From the NCBI GenBank assembly GCA_937922105.1, contig CAKZVN010000235.1, forward strand, positions 1-22,998: a stretch of 22,998 bases of DNA. Direction: 5' to 3'. Positions within the stretch are counted from its first letter, which is position 1. The number at the start of each line of letters is the position of its first letter. Both the position numbers and the translations under genes were made by a program. Under the pieces are notes generated by a model, which saw nothing but the letters and a program-made list of their open reading frames with translations, did not search any database and was not told where the DNA came from. Source of the stretch: an uncultured Litorilinea sp. Lineage in GTDB: Bacteria > Chloroflexota > Anaerolineae > Caldilineales > Caldilineaceae. Of this stretch, positions 15,537 through 22,907 are shown piece after piece.

Positions 15537-16970
15537 TCAGCGCCACTCCGCAGCCCAATCGCGCGTGTGATATTGGCTGCGAATCCGCCACTCACGCAAA
15601 GTGTCCAGCAACTCGCGCTGTTTGGCGGCGTACTCCGGCCTCCCCCACAAGTTGTTGACCTCACCGGGGTCATTCACCAGGTCGAACAATTGCCCATAGG
15701 GCGCGTCCAAGAAATGGACCAACTTCCACTCGCGCGTGCGCACCATGCTCATGAAGTCGGTCTCTTGCAAAATCCCGTCGCGGCAGTGTTCGGCAAAGAC
15801 CACCGGTCGCCCCTGCCACGGCTCCCCGCGCAATGCGGGCAACAAACTCACTGCCTCAAACGACGCGCGCGGCTTGACGCCCGCCAACTCCAAGATCGTC
15901 GGCCCGATGTCCATCAGCTGGCACAGCCCGTCTAGCTGCCGTCCCCCGGCAAAGCGCCCCGGCGCCCATACGATCAGCGGCATACGTGTGATGATGTCAT
16001 ACATGGTCCACTTCTGGCTGTGACCGTGATCGCCCAGCGCGTCGCCGTGGTCCGACGTAAAAATCACCACACTGTTCTCCAAATACCCCTTCTCGTCCAG
16101 CGTCGCCAACAACTCGCCGATCTTGCGGTCAATCATGGTGACGTTCGCCAAGTAATAGGCACGCTGGCGATGTAACTGTGCGCGCGTGGGGTTGAGCAAA
16201 TGCACCACCGAGTCGTGGTCCACTTCGGCGTTATGGCGACGCATGGCGCGGAAGGGCGGCGGCTGCTTTGCCAATTCCTCCTCGCTCACTTTGGGCAGCG
16301 GCAACGTCTTGGCTAAATAGGGCGCGGCATACGCCGGCGTCGGGTCATAGGGTGGGTGCGGGCCGGGAAAACCGACTTGCAGAAAGAGCGGCTGGGTAAA
16401 CTTGGGCTTGGTACGCAGCCACCAACAGGCAAAGTTGCCCACAAACATATCCGAATGCAGATGCTCCGGCAACTCCCACTCGAAAGCGCCCAGCCGCTCA
16501 TCATAGTCGGGCCGTTGGCGATAAAGCGTGCGTTGCTGTTTGACCAGCCCATTGGCAGCCAGCGCCTTGTCCCACTCGTCGAAGTAATAGCGCCCTTCCA
16601 GATAGCGATCCTTGTTCTCCACCACGAAGCGTTCATGGAAGCCCAGCGGCGTCTCAAAGGGTGAGGTGTGCATCTTGCCCACGTTGACGCAATAATAGCC
16701 CGCCGCCGCCAAGTCCTCCACCCAGGAACGCGTCCAACGGTCCGAATTCTTGAGAATGCCGGTGGTATGGGGGTAATAGCCGGTAAAGATGCTGGCGCGC
16801 GAAGGCGCACACGACGGCGCAGTGATATGGCAGTTGGTAAAGGTCACACCCTCTCGGACCAACCGGTCCAGGTTCGGCGTGTCCATGTAGGGGAAGCCCA
16901 GCGCGGCAATCGTGTCGAAGCGTTGTTGATCGGTGATGATGAAGATGATGTTGGGTCGCGCATCGTGCAT
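15537..16970 (-). CDS. Type I sulfatase (arylsulfatase family)
   Basis: About 477 residues if the ATG at 16970 is used, which sits 9 bases after GGGGAG; an ATG three codons earlier (16979) abuts that site. The formylglycine signature C-A-P-S-R lies in APSCAPSRASIFTG (Cys57 counting from the earlier ATG), so the enzyme needs maturation by a formylglycine-generating enzyme or anSME. The N-terminus PNIIFIITDQQR carries a metal-binding Asp. SDHGDALGDHG supplies further metal ligands, and KMHTSPFETPLGFHE has the usual Lys-His pair. It hydrolyses sulfate esters, probably of carbohydrates. No signal peptide is seen, so it appears cytosolic. It may be the first gene of the transcript continuing into the RNase gene 45 bases on. 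Confidence 0.93.
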   Translation of the reverse strand: MHDARPNIIFIITDQQRFDTIAALGFPYMDTPNLDRLVREGVTFTNCHITAPSCAPSRASIFTGYYPHTTGILKNSDRWTRSWVEDLAAAGYYCVNVGKMHTSPFETPLGFHERFVVENKDRYLEGRYYFDEWDKALAANGLVKQQRTLYRQRPDYDERLGAFEWELPEHLHSDMFVGNFACWWLRTKPKFTQPLFLQVGFPGPHPPYDPTPAYAAPYLAKTLPLPKVSEEELAKQPPPFRAMRRHNAEVDHDSVVHLLNPTRAQLHRQRAYYLANVTMIDRKIGELLATLDEKGYLENSVVIFTSDHGDALGDHGHSQKWTMYDIITRMPLIVWAPGRFAGGRQLDGLCQLMDIGPTILELAGVKPRASFEAVSLLPALRGEPWQGRPVVFAEHCRDGILQETDFMSMVRTREWKLVHFLDAPYGQLFDLVNDPGEVNNLWGRPEYAAKQRELLDTLREWRIRSQYHTRDWAAEWR

Positions 16971-17270
16971 GGGCAACATCTCCCCGGATTATCTCTGTGA
17001 TGGTGGGTCGGCGCGGCTTTATCGAGTTCGAGCCAATCCCCGGCTAAGTTCTGTCTGAAAAATCGCTATGCCGTCGTCCTGCTGAGGCGTAGCCGAAGCA
17101 TCCCCTCTGGTGGCTTACAGGGATTCTGCCCCTTGTAGGACTTAGGGCAGGCCCTCGCCGCACTCCTCAGAATGACGGCTACTTTGCGATCAAATCATCA
17201 AATCCCCTTCAGGGGGCGCTGCTCCATAGCCCAGGGCTTTAATTCTGGACGGCCCGACCCATGCGCCGGC
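16971..17270. other. Non-coding interval with repeat-like sequences
   Basis: About 300 bases without a credible gene lie between the sulfatase start and the end of the acetyltransferase gene. It holds a palindromic repeat-like element (17070-17179) and a short hairpin CCCC-TTCA-GGGG near 17203-17215. It also holds a segment at 17227-17250, TAGCCCAGGGCTTTAATTCT and the four bases after it, that resembles a dispersed repeat found in several bacterial genomes. No clear sigma-70 promoter for the sulfatase could be placed. Confidence 0.5.
17070..17179. repeat. Palindromic dispersed-repeat-like element (REP/MITE-like)
   Basis: The ends form an imperfect inverted repeat: GCCGTCGTCCTGCTGAGG at the left, and the reverse complement of the right end reads GCCGTCATTCTGAGG. 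Internally there is a CTGCCC/GGGCAG stem. The left segment, with GAGGCGTAGCCGAAGCATC, recalls the short GTCATCCTGAG-CGTAGCGAAGGATC family of intergenic repeats. It encodes no protein. Its copy number cannot be judged from one window. Confidence 0.45.
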
Positions 17271-17837
17271 TTATTCGGCATAAAACTCCTGGCGCAAAAT
17301 CGCAAACAGGCGCATATCGTGGAACTGCCCTTTAAAAAAGTCATGCTGGCGCAGAATGCCCTCCTGCTGGAACCCCAAGCTCCGCAGTAACCCGATAGAC
17401 GCCTCGTTCTCCAGCATGGTCAGTGCCTCCACCCGGTTCAGCCCCAGTTCGGTGAAGCCAAAATCCAGGATGGCATCCAGCGCCTCGCTCATATAGCCCC
17501 GCCGCCAATAGTCGCTGTGCAACTCATAGCCGATCTCCCCGCGGTGGGTGCGCAGCCAGACATAGCCGCATGTCCCCATCAACACGCCGTCTTCCTTGCG
17601 CTCGATGCCCCAGCGGATGGCCCGCTCCAACTCGAAGCTCTCATCGAAAAAGTCAATCAGCGCCTCGGCCTGCTCCAGCGACGTATAGGGTTCCAAGTCG
17701 TAATAGCGCGTCACCAGCGGATCGGCAAAGAGCCGGAAGATCGCGGGCGCGTCCTCCGGCATGGTCTCGCGCAAGAGCAGCCGCTCGGTCTCGATTTCCG
17801 GGAAGGTGGCGAACACCGGATTCAGGTACGTGCTCAT
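17271..17837 (-). CDS. GNAT-family N-acetyltransferase (RimJ/RimL type)
   Basis: 188 residues from MSTYLNPVF (ATG at 17837); a GTG six codons upstream is possible but has no ribosome site. The protein follows the RimJ/RimL pattern. It has ETERLLLRETMPEDAPAIFRLFADP at the N-terminus, a central strand MGTCGYVWL, and motif A in IGYELHSDYWRRGYMSEAL, where R-R-G-Y-M is the acetyl-CoA pyrophosphate loop. It ends with LNRVEALTMLENEASIGLLRSLGFQQEGILR, the usual GNAT motif B. It would transfer an acetyl group from acetyl-CoA to an amine, possibly a protein N-terminus or an antibiotic. The acceptor is unknown. It follows the oxidoreductase stop by 24 bases and is probably in the same transcript. Confidence 0.9.
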   Translation of the reverse strand: MSTYLNPVFATFPEIETERLLLRETMPEDAPAIFRLFADPLVTRYYDLEPYTSLEQAEALIDFFDESFELERAIRWGIERKEDGVLMGTCGYVWLRTHRGEIGYELHSDYWRRGYMSEALDAILDFGFTELGLNRVEALTMLENEASIGLLRSLGFQQEGILRQHDFFKGQFHDMRLFAILRQEFYAE

Positions 17838-17861
17838 GGGCAGATTTCCGGACACAGCGGA

Positions 17862-18893
17862 TCACAACGGCAGGGGAATGGCGCGCCCCTCGGCTGCGCT
17901 GCGCAGCGCGGCCTCGGTAAATTCCATGTACTTCACACCGTCCTCAAACGTAGTATGCGTCACCGGCTCTACCCCGCGAATGGCATTGACGAACTCCTCC
18001 TCCACACGCCAGCCGCCCCGCTCGGACGCGGGAATCTCAATCTCGTGCAACGCAGCATCACCCCGCCGCCCACCATAGAGCTTGTCCGCACAAAAACGCA
18101 GCGTCCCTTCCGAGCCGAAGAGCCACACTTCCGGTGCACCTGCCAAGCCGGTCACTGCCGAGACTTGCATGTGCAGTTGCGCGCCGCACGCCATCTCCGC
18201 AGTGACGTCAATGTGGTCGGGCACGCGCACTGCGCGCACACGGCCTTCAGCGTCACGGCGCGTACGCACAAAGGTCTTAGCCTTGGCGCTCACATTCACC
18301 GCATGCCCCACCCAGCGCATCACCGCCTCATACCAAATCCCCAGGGTCATGGTATTGAAGCCGCTGAGGTCAAAGTCCTGGCGCCAGTGCAACGGCGCAG
18401 CCGGGTCCACGAACGCGCCGCCCACGCGCGCCTCAATCACCAACACATCGCCCACATAGCCCTCCGCCAAAAGACGGATGATGGTGCGGTCCACCCCCAA
18501 CGTCATGGGCGACGGCACAATCTGTGCCACCAGCTGCGGGCTGCTCTGCGCAGCCAGCAGCATGGTATGCGCCTCCTCGGCATTCATCGCCATGCGCGCC
18601 TCGCACAGCACATGTTTGCCCGCGTCCAGCGCCGCCAACGTCAACCGAGCGTGCATATAGGGCCAAGTGCCGATCACAATTGCGTTGGTGTCCGGGGCAT
18701 GGATCAAATCCAGCCAATTGGCATAGGTCTTGGGGATGCCGAACTGCGCCGCCACGCGTTCCGCCGAGGCGAGCGTGCGGTTGCACACGCTGACAACTTC
18801 CACATCCGGCTGAGCCAGCAATCCGGGAATATGACGGCTGACCGTATTGGCTCCGGCGCCGATCACCCCCACACGAACCGGTTGGCGTGACAT
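17862..18893 (-). CDS. Gfo/Idh/MocA-family oxidoreductase lacking the EKP motif
   Basis: 343 residues from MSRQPVRVGVIGAG. The ATG at 18893 has an AGGAGG site 6 bases upstream and is preferred over two in-frame ATGs just before it. The N-terminal Rossmann fold is clear, with VGVIGAGANTVSRHIPGLL and EVVSVCNRT. The family's catalytic EKP motif is replaced by CEARMAMNAEEA, so the usual lysine is missing. The D-xxx-H segment is also changed, in GFNTMTLGIWYEAVMRW. The C-terminal domain is otherwise typical of NAD(P)-dependent sugar or inositol dehydrogenases. It may be a specialised or non-dehydrogenase member. It is divergently transcribed from a canonical relative at 19117, with a 223-base shared promoter region between. 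Confidence 0.85.
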   Translation of the reverse strand: MSRQPVRVGVIGAGANTVSRHIPGLLAQPDVEVVSVCNRTLASAERVAAQFGIPKTYANWLDLIHAPDTNAIVIGTWPYMHARLTLAALDAGKHVLCEARMAMNAEEAHTMLLAAQSSPQLVAQIVPSPMTLGVDRTIIRLLAEGYVGDVLVIEARVGGAFVDPAAPLHWRQDFDLSGFNTMTLGIWYEAVMRWVGHAVNVSAKAKTFVRTRRDAEGRVRAVRVPDHIDVTAEMACGAQLHMQVSAVTGLAGAPEVWLFGSEGTLRFCADKLYGGRRGDAALHEIEIPASERGGWRVEEEFVNAIRGVEPVTHTTFEDGVKYMEFTEAALRSAAEGRAIPLPL

Positions 18894-18953
18894 GAGCATC
18901 CTCCTGCTGTTCAATGAAGCTGGGTTGGTTGCGGACGCGCCCTTGCGCGGGCT

Positions 18954-18982
18954 TTGGCAGGCGCGTGGTCCTGGTGTACGAT
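18954..18982 (+). promoter_or_regulatory. Sigma-70-type promoter for the rightward oxidoreductase
   Basis: TTGGCA (18954-18959) and TACGAT (18977-18982) are separated by 17 bases, with TG just before the -10. It lies about 130 bases upstream of the ATG at 19117. Confidence 0.45.
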
Positions 18983-19024
18983 CTCAACCGCGCGCAGACG
19001 CTGCGCACATCACTGTGTAGCCCT

Positions 19025-19054
19025 ATTGTACGTCGCCGCCGCCGCTTCTCACAA
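19025..19054 (-). promoter_or_regulatory. Promoter for the leftward oxidoreductase-acetyltransferase pair
   Basis: On the minus strand TTGTGA (19054-19049) and TACAAT (19030-19025) are 18 bases apart. The start site would fall about 125 bases upstream of the ATG at 18893, so the two divergent transcripts overlap in their leaders. Confidence 0.4.
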
Positions 19055-19116
19055 AGCGACGACCTGTTCCTATCGCTGCCACCCGCGCGGGCGGCAGCCC
19101 AACGGAAAGCACTGCC

Positions 19117-20172
19117 ATGTCCGCACCGCTTCGTTTCGCCATCATCGGCGCAGGCAACATCGCCAAAATCTACGTCCAGGCCTTCGCCGCCATTCCCGAC
19201 GCCCAGGTTACGGTCATCTGCAATCGCACCGAGTCCACCGGTCGCCCGCTGGCACAACAAGCTGGGGCCGATTGGGTCCCCGACTATCAGAGCGTAGTGC
19301 AGCGCGCCGACGTAGACGCGGTCGTCATCGCGACCCCCAGCGGTTTCCACGCCGAGCCGGCGATTGCCGCGGCCCAAGCCGGCAAACATCTGTTGGTCGA
19401 AAAGCCGCTGGACATCACTCTCACCCGCGCCGACAGCATCATCCACGCCGCCGAAGCCGCTGGAGTCGTGCTTGCCTGCGTCTTCCCTTTGCGTTTCGGC
19501 GAAGGCCCGCGCCAGGTCAAAGCTGCGCTGGAAGCCGGTCGCCTGGGCAAACTCACCCTGGCCGATGTTTATGTGAAATGGTATCGTCCGCCTGCCTACT
19601 ACCAGAACCCCTGGCGCGGGCGTTGGCCCACCGACGGCGGCGGCGCGCTCATGAATCAGGCTATCCACAACATTGACCTGGTGCAATGGCTTGCCGGTCC
19701 GGTGCGCGAGGTCGTCGGGCGCACCGCCACCCTCGTCCACAACATCGAGACCGAGGACACCGCCGCCGCGCTGCTCACTTTTGCAAGCGGCGCCTTGGGC
19801 GTCATCCAGGGCGCGACCAGCGCTTGGCCTGGTGACCCCGCGCGCGTCGAACTGCGCGGCGACCGCGGCACCATCATTCTGGAAGAAGGGCGCATCACCA
19901 CCTGGAAGCTCGCCGACGCCGCGCCCGGCGAGGAAAGCGCCATGCTCACCCTGGAGTCGAGCGGCGGCAGCGGCGCTGCCGACCCCATGGCGATCGGCTT
20001 CGAGAAACACCGCCGCCAAATTGTAGACCTCATGGAGGCCATCCGCAACGGTCGCCCACCCGCCATCCAGGGCGCGGAAGCGCGTCGCGCCGTCGAGATT
20101 GTGCGTGCCATCTATCGCTCAGCTGCGCAGCGCGCTCCTGTAACGCTTCCGCTCACCGGCGACGACTTCTAG
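19117..20172 (+). CDS. Gfo/Idh/MocA-family oxidoreductase
   Basis: 351 residues; the ATG at 19117 follows a GGAAAG site. It is a typical NAD(P)-dependent sugar or polyol dehydrogenase. The nucleotide-binding segment is FAIIGAGNIAKIYVQAF, the second strand is VTVICNRT, the catalytic lysine motif is VEKPLDITL, and the substrate segment is GGGALMNQAIHNIDLVQWL with the D/H pair used for hydride transfer. The C-terminal alpha/beta domain carries the sheet strand GVIQGATSAWPGDPARVELRG. Substrates of the family include glucose, inositol and amino-sugars, and this one cannot be placed more closely. It stands alone on the + strand and ends at the hairpin at 20206. Confidence 0.93.
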   Translation: MSAPLRFAIIGAGNIAKIYVQAFAAIPDAQVTVICNRTESTGRPLAQQAGADWVPDYQSVVQRADVDAVVIATPSGFHAEPAIAAAQAGKHLLVEKPLDITLTRADSIIHAAEAAGVVLACVFPLRFGEGPRQVKAALEAGRLGKLTLADVYVKWYRPPAYYQNPWRGRWPTDGGGALMNQAIHNIDLVQWLAGPVREVVGRTATLVHNIETEDTAAALLTFASGALGVIQGATSAWPGDPARVELRGDRGTIILEEGRITTWKLADAAPGEESAMLTLESSGGSGAADPMAIGFEKHRRQIVDLMEAIRNGRPPAIQGAEARRAVEIVRAIYRSAAQRAPVTLPLTGDDF

Positions 20173-20205
20173 CCACAACCACCGCGCCACATCCCGCCCC
20201 CTATA

Positions 20206-20250
20206 ACAAGGAATGGACGCACACCAGGCTGGTGCGCGTCCATTCCTTGT
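20206..20250. terminator. Long hairpin between convergent genes
   Basis: A 22-base inverted repeat (ACAAGGAATGGACGC and the next seven bases against their complement) has one mismatch and a single base between the arms. It lies between the oxidoreductase stop (20172) and the aminotransferase stop (20278). No T run follows on the + strand, so it may act as a bidirectional terminator or mRNA 3' stabiliser rather than a classic intrinsic terminator. Confidence 0.55.
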
Positions 20251-20277
20251 CGTAGGCAGCCGGGTCGTATGTCGAGT

Positions 20278-21459
20278 TCACCCACGCAGGCACTGGGCGA
20301 TGGCGTCCAACAAATAATCCATATGCGCCGGCGTATTGTACGCCTGCACCGAGACGCGAATAAACGCCTGGTCCTGCCACGGATACACAGGGACCTCAAT
20401 GCGATACTGGGGCCACAGCGCCTCCGCAATGCGCTGTCGCGCCTCCACCGGCAAGCGCGCCACAAACATCTGCCCATACCAGGTCGCAGAGTCGGGACAG
20501 ATAGGGTCCAGCCCGGTCAATTCGTTCAAGCGTGCGCGCGTCTCACTCGCCAGCGCATGGCACGCCGCGCGCACACTGGGCCAATCATGCTCGCGCTGAA
20601 AACGCACCGCTTCCCCCACGCTGATATAAGCCGCGGGGTCCATCGTCCCGGTCCACGTAAAGTTATTCTGAAAGCGCGTGCCCAGACCGGTATTACTCCA
20701 CCCGTGCGAGACCACCAGCGGCTCCAAGTCCGGGTCGCGACCGGTCGCTGCATAAAGAAATGCCGACCCCTTCGGCGCGCATAACCACTTGTGGCAATTG
20801 CCGGTGTAATAATCCACCCCCATCGCGTCCAAGTCCAGATCAATCTGACCCGGCGCGTGCGCGCCGTCAATCACCGTGAGGATGCCCTCGGCGCGCGCGC
20901 GGCGACAAACCATCTCCACCGGAAAGATCAATGCAGTGGGGGATGTAATGTGCGACAGCGTGATCACTTTGGTGCGTGGGGTCACGCCCTCCCACAGCCG
21001 TTCCACAAACTCCTCCGGCGTCGTCACCGGCAAGGGAATGGGGTGATTGATATAGACCGCGCCGGTACGCCCACAGTTGAAGCGCCAGGTGTTGTTCACC
21101 GCGCCGTACTCATGGTCGGTGGTAAGAATTTCATCGCCCGGCTCCAACTTGAGCGAGCGCGCCACCACATTGACCCCATAAGTGGCATTGGGCACAAAGA
21201 CCAACTTGTCGGGCGTCGTATGCAAGAACGCGGCAAGTTCACTGCGCGAAGCCGCCATCAAGTCCTGGGTGCGCCGCCCGATAAAATCCACCGGATCGCG
21301 CTCCAGTTCCAGTTGCCAAGACTGGTACGTCTCGAAGACCGGACGCGGGCACGCGCCGTAACTACCGTGGTTGAGAAAAACAATGTCGTCGCGTAGCAAA
21401 AAATGACGAGCTAGCTCAGGGAGGGGCAAGGTCAGTGTTGGTAAAACTTGAGCGGTCAT
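20278..21459 (-). CDS. Class V aminotransferase (isopenicillin N epimerase/CefD-like)
   Basis: 393 residues, the usual length for fold-type I class V PLP enzymes. The N-terminal FLNHGSYGACPRPV is characteristic of the CefD-like group. The PLP pocket is shown by TVIDGAHAPGQ (D198 and H201) and TGNCHKWLCAPKG, where K224 forms the Schiff base. NFTWTGTMDPAAYISV is the segment that binds the cofactor phosphate from the partner subunit. Members act as cysteine desulfurases, selenocysteine lyases or amino acid epimerases and aminotransferases. A conserved catalytic cysteine for desulfuration is not evident. The exact reaction is unknown. The ATG at 21459 lacks a strong ribosome site. Confidence 0.9.
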   Translation of the reverse strand: MTAQVLPTLTLPLPELARHFLLRDDIVFLNHGSYGACPRPVFETYQSWQLELERDPVDFIGRRTQDLMAASRSELAAFLHTTPDKLVFVPNATYGVNVVARSLKLEPGDEILTTDHEYGAVNNTWRFNCGRTGAVYINHPIPLPVTTPEEFVERLWEGVTPRTKVITLSHITSPTALIFPVEMVCRRARAEGILTVIDGAHAPGQIDLDLDAMGVDYYTGNCHKWLCAPKGSAFLYAATGRDPDLEPLVVSHGWSNTGLGTRFQNNFTWTGTMDPAAYISVGEAVRFQREHDWPSVRAACHALASETRARLNELTGLDPICPDSATWYGQMFVARLPVEARQRIAEALWPQYRIEVPVYPWQDQAFIRVSVQAYNTPAHMDYLLDAIAQCLRG

Positions 21460-21840
21460 CCGGGAACAGACTCTTGTCTAGGCGGTGGGCAGGATTGCTC
21501 ATGAGGATGCAACGTCTGCATGGGGCTGTAGCTTCGATCTCCAATACCGCAGATTGTACCTAAGACCATCTACACCACGAATATCCACCTGGGCCTATAA
21601 ACAAAATCAGCACAGTGGACAGTCCCAACTTGGTTGGAGTCAAACGCCAGACACAAGCCGTGTAGTGCCTCCACAGTTCGGACAGTCATCTCACTGAAGT
21701 AGGAGTTGCGTTTCACCGGCGCGCTGTCATCTTGATACAGTCCTCCCCGCCCCTCGGCCTGCTTTATCCCCACCGGCGGCCTATGCTACAATGGTGGCGC
21801 CGCATCCCAAGCAACCACCCAACACGCAGGAGCGTCTATC
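21460..21840. other. Divergent intergenic region with a segment of differing composition
   Basis: This interval of about 380 bases separates the leftward aminotransferase from the rightward dehydrogenase. From about 21540 to 21700 the sequence is visibly poorer in G+C than the rest of the window and holds an approximate direct repeat (CACAGT-GGACAGTC at 21611 and CACAGTTCGGACAGTC at 21672). An AGAC-TCTT-GTCT hairpin lies near 21469-21480. A minus-strand open frame of 67 codons at 21570-21773 has no recognisable domain and is not called a gene. The promoter of the dehydrogenase gene lies at its right end. Confidence 0.5.
21784..21792 (+). promoter_or_regulatory. Extended -10 promoter for the Ldh_2-family dehydrogenase
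   Basis: TGC-TACAAT is an extended -10 element with a weak TTTATC at 21763-21768, 18 bases upstream. It leaves a leader of about 45 bases before the GTG at 21841. Confidence 0.5.
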
Positions 21841-22884
21841 GTGCCAACCGTTCCGCATACCACGTTGCACCGTTTCGCCACGGATATTCTCGCCGCTGCC
21901 GGCTTGCCGCCCGACCAAGCCGATCTCGCCGCCCATCACCTGGTGGAAGCCAACTTGGTCGGGCATGACTCCCACGGCGTCATCCGCGTCCCCGCCTATG
22001 CCAAGAATCTGCGCGAGGGCCGGCTCGTCCCGGTGGGCCACCAGCGCATCGTGCGCGAAACGCCCGCCTCGCTGGTCGTGGACGCCAACCACAGTTTCGG
22101 CATCGTCCTCGCCTATGACTCCATGCGCCAAGCCGTTGCGCGCGCCAAGCAACACACCTTCGGTGCTGTCGCCGTCCACCACTCCGGTCATATCGGTCGC
22201 TTGGGTGCGTACCCGCCCCTCGCTGTGGACGAAGACTGCATCGGCGTGGTCATGCTCAACGGCGGTGCGCCCTTCATGGCTCCCTATGGCGGCGTCTCGC
22301 GCCGCCTGCCGCCCAATCCCATCGCGGTGGGCGTGCCGGTTGCCGGGCACGCGCCCATGATTCTGGACATCACCACCAGCATCGCCGCGGGCGGCAAAGT
22401 TGACGTCGCGCGTGCACGCGGCTACCAACTGCCCGACAGTTGGCTCGTGGACGCTGACGGCAAGCCCGTCACCGACCCCAACCGCTTCCGCGACCCCGAC
22501 GTTGCCATGTTACCCTTCGGCGGTCCTGTGGGCTACAAAGGCTACGGCTTGGCGCTCATGATCGACGCGCTTGCCGGAGGCCTCTCCTGGGCCGGTTGCA
22601 GCGCGCCCAAGCCGACGCGCGGCGCCAGCGGCTATTTGGCCCTCGCCATCAACATCGCATCCTTCATTGATGTTGACGAGTTCAAAGCCGAAACCGCCGC
22701 GCTGGTGGACTGGGTCAAATCGTCCAAGACGCTCCCTGGTCACGACCGCATCTCTGTCCCTGGCGAGGTGGAAATCCTCACCCGCCAGCGACGCGAACAG
22801 GAAGGCCTCCCAATCGAACAGGCAACTTGGGACGAGCTTTGCGCTGCCGCAGCCGAACTCAACGTCCCGGTGCCCGCCCACTAG
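21841..22884 (+). CDS. Ldh_2-family malate/L-lactate dehydrogenase
   Basis: 347 residues starting with GTG; AGGAG at 21828-21832 is 8 bases upstream and no better start is available. The family is the NAD(P)H-dependent Ldh_2 (YbiC/AllD/DlgD) group, distinct from Rossmann-fold lactate dehydrogenases, and reduces 2-oxoacids such as oxaloacetate, ureidoglycolate precursors or 2,3-diketogulonate. Visible signatures are LVEANLVGHDSHGVIRVPAY, where S44 and H45 belong to the catalytic motif, then VHHSGHIGRLGAY and PNPIAVGVP, and the late glycine-rich FGGPVGYKGYGLAL. The reaction partner is not determined. A further gene begins 24 bases after its stop, so it heads an operon that leaves the window. 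Confidence 0.92.
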   Translation: MPTVPHTTLHRFATDILAAAGLPPDQADLAAHHLVEANLVGHDSHGVIRVPAYAKNLREGRLVPVGHQRIVRETPASLVVDANHSFGIVLAYDSMRQAVARAKQHTFGAVAVHHSGHIGRLGAYPPLAVDEDCIGVVMLNGGAPFMAPYGGVSRRLPPNPIAVGVPVAGHAPMILDITTSIAAGGKVDVARARGYQLPDSWLVDADGKPVTDPNRFRDPDVAMLPFGGPVGYKGYGLALMIDALAGGLSWAGCSAPKPTRGASGYLALAINIASFIDVDEFKAETAALVDWVKSSKTLPGHDRISVPGEVEILTRQRREQEGLPIEQATWDELCAAAAELNVPVPAH

Positions 22885-22907
22885 CCGAGAAAGCGACCTT
22901 GTCCACC

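Noticed and set aside
16991..17050. Possible T-arm of a tRNA around GAGTTCGAGCC
   Set aside because: The flanking bases do not form a five-base stem and no acceptor or anticodon arm can be drawn.
17517..18890. Long open frame antisense to the acetyltransferase and oxidoreductase (457 codons)
   Set aside because: It spans two well-supported genes on the other strand, has no family signature and no ribosome site.
18433..20019. Long minus-strand frame (528 codons) crossing the divergent promoter region
   Set aside because: It overlaps two Gfo/Idh/MocA genes in the wrong frames; the translation is low-complexity and lacks motifs.
21570..21773. Small minus-strand open frame of 67 codons
   Set aside because: No ribosome site, family signature or conservation can be shown; it is kept only as part of an unusual intergenic segment.
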